A DNA stretch of 64,000 nt from Augochlora pura. Lineage: Eukaryota; Arthropoda; Insecta; Hymenoptera; Halictidae. Both the position numbers and the translations under genes were made by a program. Numbering within the stretch: position 1 is the first letter of the stretch; each line of letters begins with the position of its first letter. The notes under the pieces are model-generated. The model ran no database searches. It worked only from the letters and a program-made list of their open reading frames with translations, and was not told where the DNA came from. The stretch covers positions 14,694,001-14,758,000 of the forward strand of contig NC_135772.1 in NCBI RefSeq assembly GCF_028453695.1, written 5' to 3'. This document shows, in pieces, positions 34,561-46,830 of this stretch.

Positions 34561-36870
34561 TGCAGCTAATGCGTCTACCTCTGAGTGATGCCGTCAGATA
34601 ATACATTGATATAATAAAAGAGAGAGAGAGCGTTGAATCTGTTGGGGTCTGCTAACTTGTAATTCTATATTCTGCTGCTGTCACGCTGGGTTAAAATCAC
34701 ATTTTTTTTTTAGTAAAGTGACATTGTTACGAGAAGACAGAAATTGACAAATATACTTGGAAGTAAGACATCGAGTTTTATTAAAGGTTAATTAAATTAA
34801 AGTTTCTGACAAGGTTTCTAACTTTGATCATTCTATTTTATAAAATAGAATTAATTTATTATTAAGAATTAATTTATTAATAAAAATAAAATAGAGGAAT
34901 GAATTTCTTTTTCAAAAGCTATACGAAACAGTTGAAATCGCTGACAATTCTCAATCGACTCACTTAAATGTAGTACCGTTTGAATAATATCTAGAACCGA
35001 CGTTTATTTTCTTTTGCACCAGTAATATAATAAGAATATCGATAATACAATATCCCGATACAGTATACACGCCACCACGCAATTGCCAATTATTTTTAGA
35101 AATAAGCTCGTCCTTTACACGAACGTGTCAAAAGATCGGCGCGGTTACAAATACAAATAAGAAGAAACGTAAAATCGGTGTAACCGATTTGGCAGAGTTT
35201 CCAGGTATAGCGTTTAGGATAGGGGCACACCTCCGGCACGCGTTTGCCGCAAAGAAAGCAAAGACAGTCGGACAAAAGATTCCGCAGGGCGGGCATTATG
35301 TTTACCACACGAAACACCCCCGCAACGCCCAGCCGGAAGACCGGATGTCTCGTGCTGAGAATTATCAGAGCGGATTTACGAGCGGCGACAAATTGGCCTG
35401 TAGTTCTTCCCTTGTATCCGGGGCGTTGCAGCGGCCGAGTCTTTCTCGTTATTGGCCACTTTGAAACCGTTTAAGACGGCAAAGCCACTTTGCCGGAATA
35501 CGCCGGACAATGAGGAACTTCACTTCGCTCGCTTTTCTCGCTTTGTACACCTTTATGGCCCCCCCCTTCGCCATAATTACCTCGGATCTTTTCCTCGAGT
35601 CGAGGAAGCGGACGCTGGGGGTCGTGAACAGGAAATTTTCCTTAACATCCTCGGCCCCTTTGTGCGCCATTAACAGAGCACACAGCTAGCCCCCGATTCA
35701 ACGCGAAAGCACAATTACATTGTTAAAAGCTGCGAGACCTATGTCAATTTGCCTGCTGGAAAAGACGCTTTCTCGGCCTCGCAATAGAATTACACCATCG
35801 GCGTTCTTCATCTCTTTCGTCCACCACGAAAAGTGTGAAAGCCTCGAAACTTATGGTCGCTAAAACGTACAGATTTGTTGGATTCTATTTTTAAAAATTT
35901 ATTTTTTTTAAATTATCTACTGTGATATATGTTTTCGAAATTGGCATTCAAATGCTTGACTGGTTCGGTGGAGATATTATTAATTATAAAAATATCACAG
36001 TATATTTTCAGTCTTACAAATTTGGGTCTAAATAGATCGATATAACAACGAGATCAGAAAATGTCGAACAACGTTAGTCACTTTAAGGAAATGAAAATAC
36101 GGTCGGAAAATATTCGGAGAGCGGCGAAATTGGACGATAATCGAATTCTGAAAAATAGAAAGAATATGGACCCCCCGATCACGGCGAATCATTTCTCAGA
36201 AATAAAATATTACCCCCGGGTGAGCAGTCGGAGGGCGCATCCTAATGGCGTAGCAAATCGATCGAAAGTTCGTCGCCTTAATAATCTCTTTCTCTTTCTC
36301 CCTGCCGGGTCCCTCCCCCCCGCTTCACGGTGTTGTACGCACCACGTGAGGAAGCAGCCGGGCGTCTGACCAGACGGAATTTCAATGGGGCACGCCACAG
36401 GCACCCTACAGCAGTTCCGTCCTCTAATGTGGAAGTAGCTCGTGCTACCTGAGCAGCTGCGCGTGTGTGCGAGGAAAAGGGGACTCCCTTGGCAGGAGTA
36501 TTTTTTATTTTATTTTGCTTTACCTTATGGGCCACCGACCCAGGGGGAGCGCAAGAGGGCGAAAGAAAGAGAGAGGGGGACGTGGGCCACAAGCTGCCGT
36601 GAACGACGACGCGAGAGGAGAGCGAGCGGGGGGCAGAGAGGGGGCGGGGGGGAGAAAGAGAGAGAGAGCGAGAGAAGGAAGAAGAGGGCCTTATGGATAG
36701 ACGCCACCAGGTACGTGGGCCCAACGTCACGCTTGAGAGGGGGGCCATCTGCCCCCTAACGAGTATGTGACGTCAGGTGTGACGACGTGTGCCCCGTAGG
36801 AGAAGCGTCTTCCCTCCCCGCCGCTTCGCCACCTACCAAAACATTCGAGGCCGCAGGGAGCCAACTACTG
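34561..36870. other. AT-rich trough then GC-rich and purine-rich blocks
   Basis: AT-rich sequence with a 22-bp palindrome (34830-34851) gives way to a GC-rich island (about 35190-35830), a short AT-rich dip and a purine-rich block (about 36540-36690). A CAG/GTACGT donor-like site lies at 36708-36716. Open frames up to 156 codons are compositional. Confidence 0.4.
34830..34851. other. Perfect 22-bp AT-rich palindrome
   Basis: The half ATTCTATTTTA is followed by its exact reverse complement. It is AT-rich, so chance occurrence is more plausible than for the 30-bp palindrome. Confidence 0.8.
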
Positions 36871-39260
36871 TGGCCTGTTGGTCGATTTGAGGATATTTTC
36901 CTACTAAAAACAATTTTAGCAATCTAATTGACATTTCTTTCTTTCCTCTTTTGATATCAATTTTTCAATGATGCAAATACCAAATCTTTGAATATTCGGA
37001 GACAGTAAGAAAAAGTTCTAGTACAAATAGTTCAAATTTCATTTTCTATAAATAATATAATATTGTAATAACTCATTTATAAGTTGATATTAGAGAAAAT
37101 ATTACATATTGATATTTTTTCTCTTTAAAAATATAACGATTTATTTAACTGAATATTGATTTTCGTCCGTTCAATATTTTCTGGACTTAAGCATTTCTAT
37201 AATCTTCATAGAAAACTTTCTCGAATGTAGTCTCGAAATATTAAAATAATTTTGGTGACATGTTAAGAAAACTTCCATCATTTATATATTTAATTTTAAC
37301 AAGTAAATCGTTAAATGAATTTGAACGAAAATAGTTAATGTCTCATTCGATAAGTCGAAAATTAATTATGCCGGAAAACAAAACAAGGGCACAGTCTATC
37401 GGCCACCCGACAGTAACCGGCTCCATTACCCTATCTCGATTTTAGTTTCGATTGCGTGCGCGTGGAAACATCGCCTCCCGGTAATTCATCGATACGAGGC
37501 CGCTGCGTTTCCGCGGCTTCCATTTGGCGCGATTGTACCAAGCCGCAAAAATTGTCCCTTTCAATTTTGCGCCCAGCACACGGCGCGGCCTCGTCGCGGC
37601 GTGGCGCGCGCCGTCCAGTATAAAATATGAAGTTCGGTTTCACGGTTAATTGTATTGGCGTCTGAAGGGTCGCCTTTTCAATTCGCGAAATTAATTTCGC
37701 GCTGGCTCGCGCCGTGTCGACTCGGCTCGTCCCCATATTGATTGAAAAGTTTACATTCGCCGAATGCCCGGCTATCGATCCGCAACCGTGAGGAACTTCC
37801 TGTGCCGGTGTCTCAAAGCGGTGCCGAAAATGGAAATGCCCGGCGCGCGCGTTCCCCCCGGGTTCGCGCGCGACAAATTCTTTCGGGCGCCATAAATTAT
37901 TTCGAGTCGAGCCGCGTCGGTCGCCGATTGGGAAAACTCGGCTGCGAAAAACTGCTGCGGTCTCGAGATGTCGATGCTTTTCGAACCGGTAACGGAAGCG
38001 TTGGAAAGTCGCGGAATCGACGGTGCCGGAGGGAATGGCGGCGTGCTCGAAGTCACGCGGCCCTTATGGTCGTTTAACGCTCCGCTGCGTCGGAAAGTTC
38101 GACAAAGTAAAAAGCGAGCCGATAAGTACTAGTTCCGCGTTTCCTGAATCGTACTTAAATACGACTTGCTTTCCTTCGAATCCGAAAAATAGCTGCAATA
38201 AAAGCGACTTATTAGAACAAGTAATTAAAAGTTTCATCATCCTCGGCTCGTTGTGCGCCTGTTGGCAGCGCGCCGCAAAAATATAATTGCTCGTATATAA
38301 CTGCTTGGAAATATCTATTTGACGAAATACATTTCGTCGTGTTTAAATATAAAATGGAGAAAATTTAAAGTTATTTCGAACGGTGTAAATTATCGAGGAT
38401 TTGTAACTGGGATTGATTAAATAATCGTTAAACAGAGAGGCAATGGATGTTTCGATCGATCCATTCGTTAGGCATTGGACTGTAGATAGAAGATTAGAAT
38501 TTATAGTCGCTTTATTGATTGAGATACAAAGGTGTCCGATATTAACGAGCACAACATGTTTTAATGTAATATTGTTTTGACGAGATCGAATTGTATGCTC
38601 GCTTCTTGTAATATCTCAAATGCCTCCACTGTGCCGAGACTCACATTTATCGGAGTAGGCGTGTTTCGTATCTTTAACAAGACCGTTAAATTGTTCTTTA
38701 TCACACGGCTCGGTGTTATCTCGCTGGGCGGCTTCTGGAGATATATGCACGCACACTGACTTATCCTCAGCACGCCCAGAAAGCCTGTATGTGACTTCCG
38801 CCGCGATTATTAAGACCAGTTACATCAAACGAGACGAAAGCCAGACGTCTTCTGCGCTGACAGCGATTCGAGATTCGTCTAGCAAACCGTAAAACACCGG
38901 GAAACAAATCAAATATATTTGCATTAATAACATTCTTGTAGATTAACCAAATTCGTGGATCAGTTTCGTCATTAGGAACATTAAAGAATCAACGGGATAT
39001 TTTTATTTAATAAGCTGCTAATTTTCATGCAAAATAAAATTTCTGTTCACCTGTCACAACGAATAAAAAATGTAATATTCATTAAAGAAATTAGCAAAAG
39101 AACAGAATAAGTTTAATATGATCAGCACGAGAAATATCTCTCTATTCGAAGCCACTGTTATCGTCCACAGCTGTAAAAGGCAGTAATTTCCGCGGAAGAT
39201 CGATCGAAAATTTAATTATTCAGCAATAACAAAAATAAAGGTCGTATTTTCTTAGGAATC
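36871..39260. other. AT-rich trough, GC-rich island, AT-rich sequence
   Basis: AT-rich to about 37370, then a CpG-rich island at 37381-38280 with short overlapping frames on both strands, then AT-rich again. No repeat array, RNA gene or domain was recognised. Confidence 0.45.
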
Positions 39261-41060
39261 GGGCAGCCCGAAAAAATCAATAGATAATAGTTGAATGACC
39301 ACCAGCCGAAAATAATATCGCCCCGGCGCTGCGGTGCGGTAGGGTTTCGCAACGGGGATTCCTCGCCGGCGAATCTCGACAGATGGATTCGGCGAAAGAC
39401 TGTGGCGGCAAGAACGCGCGTCTCCCGCGCGCAGAAAGCGCGGGTTCGCGCGCGTGCATGGGGTGGGTTGGCTTGCATGCGTGCAATATATCAAAGAGTC
39501 AAGAGTCGGCCCTCCTTCAATCGGTGCTCGCATTCTTCGAGGCGCGCGTCGAGAATCGTGCATATGCATCGATCGATCGGTCGCGTGTTGCGCGCCTTGC
39601 ACGGACGAGCTCCAAGTATAAGTACGTAATACGCAGGAGCGAAGGGGCATGCGTTACGGAACATCTGCCGCGGGCGCGTGGCCCCCGTCCGTGCCCCAAA
39701 GAGCCACCGACTGAAGAGAAGGGTCCTTTGAGACAAAGAAAAAGTATGACGTACCGGCAGCTGCCGCTCACGGTGACGTAGAGGCCCCCCCTCTGTCTCG
39801 CAGGAGTCCCCCGGATCACCTAAAGTGAGTCCTCGCCGAATCGAAGATTTATCATTCCTGAACCCTCGCGTACCCGCAACTGCGGTCGTAATTGACGTCC
39901 CGTCTCTCTGAAACCGGTCCGATATCGCGCCAAGATCTTCCTCGTGGAATTTCCACAGAAAAATATGGAACATTGTTTCTCGTCTCGCAAAGTTTTCATC
40001 AAATCCATCCCGATGGAATCTTAACAAGTCGAACACAATATAGCGTACTTATGTTTGTTAGAGCGGTGCACGGTATGCGCAGTGTTGTCCTGTTCCTTGG
40101 TGGATGCGAGGGGTTGCAGCCACCGCGTCCTCCTGATTCCCCTTTCTCGAAAATTCACGAGTCACGTTGCGTTCCATTCATCATTCTTTACTTGGCGGGT
40201 AAATACCGAAAAATCTGCTCCACGGGAGAACGAGATACATAATTATTCTCTCCCCTGATGAGAACACGCGGATTCACAAAATTGATTACTTGCAGGAGTG
40301 CTTGCACAATCTTGTGGAAAGACTGTGAATGAAAGTAAAATAGAGTTGTCGTTTTTTTTTTACAAGTTCGAAATTCATTTCTGTTAATTGCAATCTGAAC
40401 TCTCGTAACCTCTGTCAATAAAAAAAACATCGCGCAAGAGATCCAGCCCGCAATTGAGAATGTGAATCATTCGAATCCGCGGCGCGCGTTCTCCAAAGCG
40501 ATTTCTCGAACTACGTTTCCAACTTGCGGCGGACATGGCGGATGGTTCCGACAAAAATAAAAAAAAAAATGACCCGTCCGCGGGTTCGCGACGAACGTAT
40601 CCCGAAACACGGTAGAAGTGTTTAACTTGGACGTTTCATAACTTGCGAAAATATCTCGGTCCAGTTGGATTCTCTATAAGCCTCGATCCGGCTTACTTTC
40701 ACTCTGGCTCTCCCTTGCACGGCTCGGTAGAGACCGAGCAAAGTCCGAGAGTCCATCCTCAAAGCTGCGAGCCGCCCGAGTGCATGTCTTTCTTCTCAAG
40801 AGGAAAACGAACGAGGAAAAGAGACAAAGACAGAGAGGTACGCGGTAAAGCGTACTAATCTCTCAAGTAGACACGCTAATGAAAGCCCGGATGCCACTGT
40901 CTTTCCCAATTTTTTTCAAGGCTCGTCCAGCTACGTACAGCTTTTATCTCGCTTTCAACTGAATATTACACCGAGGATACCGTCGCAATAAGTATTCGCG
41001 TTTATTCCGTGCTGCCCTTTCGTAACGGAGACCTTAAAATGTTCATTTTTTATCTCCATG
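39261..41060. other. GC-rich block with a possible microexon
   Basis: CpG-rich DNA with overlapping open frames on both strands (up to 181 codons, - strand, 39491-40036), none recognisable. The best splice-bounded interval is 39804-39824. The sequence turns AT-rich at about 40200-40470 and is balanced after that. Confidence 0.4.
39804..39824 (+). other. Candidate 21-nt microexon (low confidence)
   Basis: A C/T-rich tract ending CTCTGTCTCGCAG (39803) forms a strong acceptor and GTGAGTCC from 39825 forms a strong donor. The interval is exactly seven codons (ESPGSPK in frame 0) and would not shift the frame if skipped, as in many alternatively spliced neuronal microexons. A branch-point-like CTCAC lies about 30 bases upstream of the acceptor. 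No flanking exon is identified, so chance is a serious alternative. Confidence 0.22.
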
Positions 41061-42370
41061 GGCGAAGGTGCCTATTACTACGGTGACAAGCTCTTGTTGC
41101 ACTCTTTTCCGTTAATTCTCTTCTTGATTGCTTAATATGTGAAAAGCCATTCGCGAAGCGTTTTCTGTAAAAAATTCTGAGATACGAAGAAGATGAGAGA
41201 ACTATGGGAATATAACCTTAGATAAGATAAATATCAAAAATGGGCGTGGAAGAGTTATATACCGATCATTCAACACGTACTGCGGACTTAGATTTTCTGT
41301 ATAAAAACTTTGCTACAGAGGATAAAAATGTATAAAATTCATGAAGATAATGGAATGGCATGGTTTTTAGCTGTACGATAAACATAAAGTATATATAGTA
41401 CTTATAATGGACAGAAATTATTTGTTAATGCTTTTATATTCGCGTATTATTTGTCACAGAAAAATTGTCGTATTTGCAACCAACTCAAAATTATATGTCA
41501 GGAAAGATATGTTCTTTTTTTGTTATTCAATGTTAATAATTACAGTTCTGCAATTTTTTATTTAGTTGAACTTTCATAACCAATTCATTTTAATTAAATC
41601 CCTATTTCTACACCTCACTATTTTTTTCATATTTTGTAAGGCCTCCAATTTTTCAGCTTTTATTCCGTCCTTTTATCTTATTACTTTATTTTATAAATTT
41701 TATAAATTTTCTCAATACAAAAAATTGATTCCAACATATTTTAATCTTAATAGAATGTAATTCCACAGTTAAAGAGTACAGCCATAGTAGTAGACACCTT
41801 CACCCTATTTTACGCCATCAGTCATTTCGAAGTTTTATTTCAATAGCGAAAAATGAAAGAATTTCAGCTCGAAAGCTATAAAAGTAGTGTTTTTTTTGTG
41901 GAAGGTTTTGCATGAAATTTCCTGTTCTAAATTTGTTTCGACAAAAAGTTTACGTTCGTCGAAATGCACGCGTGTGCTGAGGGCTAGGCTTTAGCGGGAA
42001 GGCGTACACATTCGTAGCGTTTCGATGCTTGAAGCGAACGGGGTATCCTCGGGCGACACGGTTGGAAAGGAAATCTGGCAAGAAAAGCTCGGCTTGAATA
42101 CGGTAAACATTTGAATAAGTCACATTCGGGGTAAAATTCACGTGCTGGCCGAGAAATCGTGCTCGGGGATTCTTATTATTACCTGATGGTTCTTCTGTGC
42201 CCCACGACTGAGGGTGCTCTCCACCACTCCCAATCTCCTCGCATCTGTCAGGGCACGCGAATCGCTCTTGCACTCGAAAGACGGGACTCGGTAGTGGGAA
42301 AAATAACATATCCACAAGCTGCACTTCTCCTTCGGAAACAATCGATTATAGAATTCCAGCTAAATGGCAC
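41061..42370. other. AT-rich trough then a short GC-rich island
   Basis: AT-rich and stop-dense to about 41940. The following island (about 41950-42370) has two - strand frames open together and contains the candidate exon at 42183-42272. Confidence 0.45.
42183..42272 (-). other. Candidate 90-nt exon (low confidence)
   Basis: On the - strand a long pyrimidine tract ends in CTTTCGAG, giving a good acceptor (AG at 42273-42274). Ninety bases later CAG/GTAATAATAAG forms a good donor (GT at 42181-42182). The interval is exactly 30 codons; frame 0 begins CKSDSRALTDARRLGVVEST and has balanced composition without simple repeats. A second frame is also open. No known family or partner exon is visible. 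Confidence 0.25.
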
Positions 42371-44220
42371 CGGGTCAATTCGTCTAGAATGAAGTAGGAA
42401 GAGAATTGTTCCAAACGAAATATATTCAAAACGTCAACCATTAATACTACCACGAAATGCAATACAGTTTGTCGTTCGCACGGATTATGACGGAGAAGCA
42501 TTTCTAGATTATTTTCTTTCATGACATAGCGCGGAGGTAAAATGTGTTATACTAAAACGAGATAAATAATTTTGTTTCGTTGTCTATGAGCAAAGTATCA
42601 GAACTTTAAGATTTTCTCGTATCTTTAGTAAAATTGTATTCGGGTAATTGTTTTCTCGGGCGAACTAACCTGTCAGGAAAAAAAAAGAACAATTAGGTTA
42701 GGTGTCCGAGCTGTTACAATTTTGTATGAAATTTCAGCGACGTATAGAAAGAATATTATTTTTCACTGATTAAATTTTTCGTCGTACGGCGATTTTGTTG
42801 AAAAATATTACCAAAATGATATATTTATTATTTCCAAAATATAAAAGCCAAAATATAAAAGCCAAAATATAAAAGCCAAAATATAAAAGCCAAAATATAA
42901 AATAAACGAAATCTCGATAGAAATTTGTTACTAAATACATTATTTTGTTGCTTGACAAAGTACGGCATACGAATTTTTTAGTATTACACTTGCAGAAATT
43001 TTGTGAAATCGCCGACAACCCCAAGGGAACGTTCGAGGGTTAATTGTCGTAAAGAGAACTTAATGCCAACGATTGGTAGTATCGTCACTGCGCACGCGAT
43101 ACATCCAAACGAAAAGAGTTGCACAAGTGGTAGCGAAGGGGTTTGTCTGTAAGACAGAATTCCGTGAGAGGTAGGAAGTGAAACAGAGAAGCGGGAAGCA
43201 CAATGACCGCGGCGAATCACGAGTGAATTTTGAGAGCGAAATCGCAGGATTATTGTTTGCGAGACAGATGCATCATATACGAGGAAAATGTGAGCTGGCC
43301 CGATGAAAAGGATTCGCAAAAGGCCCCAGCCGAGCAAAGCCGCGCGATTCCTTTCCATTCTTCCATCCGGGAGAAGAACCCTTTCATTTGCATCTGTCTC
43401 CAAAATGCAAAAAGGCCTTTCCCAAAATACAGATGTTCAACGGGGTTAGGACGCAGCCGCGCAGCCGCTCGAGTGGAACGGAAAATTGGATATTGTGCAT
43501 TTTCCGGGCTCTTCCAAGATTTCCGAACGTAGCTGTCGTTTCCACCTTTAAGGATTCTTTCGGCACCGCGGTCTCGCAACCCTCTCGCCGGGCCAGGTGT
43601 ACCCACCGATCACCTGCTTTTGACCCCTTTCAAGATGGAAAATCACTTTGATCGGTCTACTTCTTGATCCGCGTTACATCCGCCCTCGTCTTTACAAAAC
43701 TAAATTCGCCTAGACTTTCGTAACAGACCAATCTGCATTTTTCTACATTTTACTATTCATTTTACTAAACGGACTGGACCTCCATTTTTTATTTTTATAA
43801 ATGTAATAGACAAGATATTTGATAATAAAATACCATTTATTGTTTAGGGCACTGGAGCCAGTTGTATATTTTTATCTTGTTTATTTTATAACAGAAAAGC
43901 AAAAAAATTTTATTGTTGAATTTGGCTGATACATAAATTCTTGGCGAGGTAGTAAGCACCCCAAATAATAAAATATCACAAAAATATTTTTATCATATAT
44001 TAGTAAAGTATTTGAATCGTGAAAGGCAGATGTATTTAAGAGAAGTCTCGTCATCTGCGCGTTTCATCTTGAAAAAATCGAATCGAATCAGTCGGATGTT
44101 AAAAAGTCTACAATGTGTGCCCATAAAGATTGTAAATGCCCTGCTTTGCAGCCAGTTTGGATGCGCTTCAAGCTGACTTTTATATATAGATAATATTCAT
44201 CATTAAAGCACGCACTGGCA
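42371..44220. other. AT-rich sequence around a GC-rich island
   Basis: AT-rich with the 14-bp tandem array (42834-42903), then a GC-rich island at about 43010-43700 and AT-rich again. Frames of 80-139 codons overlap on both strands of the island and have no recognisable domains. Confidence 0.45.
42834..42903. repeat. 14-bp tandem repeat, five copies
   Basis: Five units of CCAAAATATAAAAG occur at 42834-42847, 42848-42861, 42862-42875, 42876-42889 and 42890-42903. The first four are identical and the last ends in T. Identical units suggest recent expansion. On the - strand the array reads as an aromatic Phe/Trp/Leu/Tyr repeat, an artefact. Confidence 0.93.
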
Positions 44221-44350
44221 CACAGAGAGGTGATTATTCGTTGCCGCGTTTATCATCGTTAAAATATTCCGTATCGAGTGTCGATTCACGCTAAACGTTA
44301 TTTACCACTTCGCGATCGTGATTAACATCCGTCTGCTGGAAACGATCACC

Positions 44351-44376
44351 GAGAAAGAGAGAGAGAGAGAGAGAGA
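44351..44376. repeat. (GA)n microsatellite
   Basis: A GA run of 26 bases with one AAAG step near its start. Confidence 0.9.
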
Positions 44377-46089
44377 TAGGGAGGAAAAGATAGATAGACT
44401 ATTCGCCGCTTTGCAAAAGAAACAAGGGGGTAGAAAAAGGTTAAGTGAAGTGTCAAAAAAGTCGTACGATAAGGTAACAAACGAATGGCCGGGTAAAATG
44501 CTAGATAAGCATTTTCCATTATCGAGATGAAAAAAGATTTCCAGTCGGATACTTGGTAGGTAGGCGCGGGTATTAGCTGACAGTTCTGAAATTGCGAAAA
44601 ACGAAGAAAATCATATCGCGCACGCGTGAACCAGGCTTGGGAGCTGATATGACGACATTCGGCCGGGCAGACACGTATGCACCGGTCCAGAAAAAGAGAG
44701 TACGCGTTAGATCGAGTTTGCTGATTTTCTGTCGTACGTAAATTCCTCGCCTCTTTTCGGGCGTCTCTGCCGGCCGTGTCCAGCCCCAGCCCCGCTCCGT
44801 AGCCGAGCACCTCTGCTAGATTCCATTCTGCAGAGCGATTGTGCTCTTAGGACACACGAGGACGAGAGCGCGACGGGTTGGTGCGCGCACGTTTTTTCGC
44901 GGAGATTTTTCGCAACGCCCTTCGGCTGGTCCTCCACCTCCACCTGTGCTACTGGCAGAGAGCTCGCCACCCCCACCCTCCTAGCCTAGCAGCGTTTTTT
45001 ATTTTAGCCCGCGCGTCGCCGCTCGGACCGTCGGGCGATCAATGAATTGAAGCGTTCGTCCTTTTTTTTGGTCAGTTCCTACCCCTTCTCGTTCGACGCA
45101 CTACCGCCTGCATCGGCGTCTCTTTTCCGCGTAGCCTCGTCTTGCTTCAACTCCGCGGCCGCTCCGATCCCAGAGCAGCGAGAGCGTGCCTCTCTCCCTC
45201 TGTCCCTCTCCTCTGTCCACCCTTCCCTCCGCCCCCTCGTTTCTCTTGCACCCTCTGGCTCTCCTCTTCCGTACCGAATGTTCTTTCTCTTTCGATCGGT
45301 CCGTCTCTCCCTCTCCCTCTCCCTCGGTTCCCTCCTGAATTTCTCTCTACCCAACTAGCAGCCGGTGTGGTGCCCGTTCGTTCGGGACCACTCTATCTGC
45401 ATATCTCATTCTATACCCCGGCATACCCTCCCTCTTTCGCCTCTCTGTGTTATCGTCCTTCCTCCACCTCCGGCGGCGCTCTCTCTAGTCCAGCTCCGAT
45501 CCTTTTCGTTCCTCATCCGACTCACCCTTCCGTACTCGAGAGAAACGGACTGGAAGCTGTCCCGCTTGCACTCCGATCGGCCCCTGTCTTTCCTCTCTTC
45601 CTACGGCCGGCCTATCTGACCCTATCCTTTCCATCTCATTTCAATACTCGCCGGACACGCAGTCTCGCCCTCTCGCCACCCGCTCTCGCCCACACCTCCT
45701 CTTCCTCTTCCTCCTCCACCTCCTCCTCCACCTCCTTCATATCCTCCGCCTCATCCCTCTCTCCGCCTCCTCCTCCTCTTCCCGTTCGTCCTTCTCCAAC
45801 TACCCTAACCCCCAGTTTTCTCTCCCTCGCTCGATGGTCCGCCATTCTCCCCGCTACGGGCGCGCACCACGCACCCACACATGGCCGACCGGTCACCCCG
45901 ATGCATGTGCATCTCCTATATGCACCCGCACACGTGCAGCCCCGCGTTTCGCGATCTGGCATCGCCAGATAAATCTCGCTTACATACGAGGAACAGAGAA
46001 CAAGGGGAAAAGGGAGAGGACGTAACCGGCGGAACGAGGAAAGGGAGAAATCGGTGCATGCGCCGTGAAGGGAATGCACCTCTTTCGGT

Positions 46090-46147
46090 CTTTCTCTCTC
46101 CCTCTCTCTCTCTCTCGCTCTCTGTCTCTCTGTCTCTCTGTCTCTCC
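46090..46147. repeat. Compound (CT)n/(CTCTGT)n microsatellite
   Basis: CT runs to about 46116 are followed by CTCTGT-type units to 46147. Confidence 0.88.
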
Positions 46148-46194
46148 GGCTTCCTTGCCGTGTGCAACGTACGAACGTTGCCCGTCTTTCTCGA

Positions 46195-46221
46195 TTCGTT
46201 CGTTCGTTCGTTCGTTCGTTC

Positions 46222-46223
<2 letters not shown>
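46195..46223. repeat. (TTCG)n tetranucleotide array
   Basis: Seven consecutive TTCG units join directly onto a C homopolymer. Confidence 0.93.

Positions 46224-46253
<30 letters not shown>
46224..46253. repeat. C30 homopolymer
   Basis: Thirty consecutive C bases on the + strand (G30 on the - strand). Exact length is uncertain in any assembly because such runs are prone to sequencing and slippage error. Confidence 0.9.
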
Positions 46254-46255
<2 letters not shown>

Positions 46256-46830
46256 GCTCGCCCCTCGAGCCCGCTCTGCTTTTCCCTTTTTTAACTCCTA
46301 ATGTTGCACTTTTATTTCAACAAAGGCCGCCGGAGCTAATGCGAATTTCCGCATAAAATGACGGACGCACCTTCGGGTAATATCGCGATCGGCCGGGAGA
46401 CGCGAGACCGTGAACAGCCCGGCGGCTCCCAGGAAATGGACGCGTATCACCCCTCCGATGCCGTACGGTGCGATGCGCTGCGATCCGATGCGCTACGTCC
46501 GAGCGCCAATCTTCCGCGCGGAGGAATTTTCGGGAGGAACGGTCGAAATCACCGCTTGAAAGCCGATCGATGACGGTTTTTGTTCGCGGCTACTTTTTAT
46601 CCCCGACGCTCGCCCCGGAATCGCTGGCAAACAACTTTTATGCACGCGGAACGGCCACGGAAAATGCCAAATACCGTCGCGAAGGTCTTCTTCGGCGGCT
46701 CGTAATTACGCCGCGCCCGATGGACCGTGGTTAATCAAAGTCCGTCGGGTATACGAGACGAATTTCTGTCGAACGAAAACGTTCGTTTAAAAATATTCTC
46801 GGCTCTTTGACGGCCGAGTTAAGCACCCAA

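Larger units (their letters stand above)
44221..46830. other. Large GC-rich, pyrimidine-rich block
   Basis: This is the largest GC-rich block of this part of the window. From about 45050 to 46260 the + strand is strongly pyrimidine-rich, with (CT)n, (CCT)n and (CTT)n steps, which produces a 276-codon + frame (45142-45972) of Ser/Leu/Pro and a complementary Arg/Glu frame. These are low-complexity products. CpG density and GAGA-type tracts could mark regulatory DNA, but no start site is identifiable. Confidence 0.45.

Noticed and set aside
36693..36716. ATG followed by CAG/GTACGT as a first coding exon
   Set aside because: It lies in a purine-rich tract with no promoter evidence, and the six-codon reading cannot be supported further.
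42693..42703. TTAGG-like motif (insect telomere repeat)
   Set aside because: Only about two consecutive units occur, with no array.
45142..45972. 276-codon + strand open frame
   Set aside because: It lies wholly in CT-, CCT- and CTT-rich DNA and encodes low-complexity Ser/Leu/Pro sequence, while the opposite strand is also open. No domain or splice context supports it.
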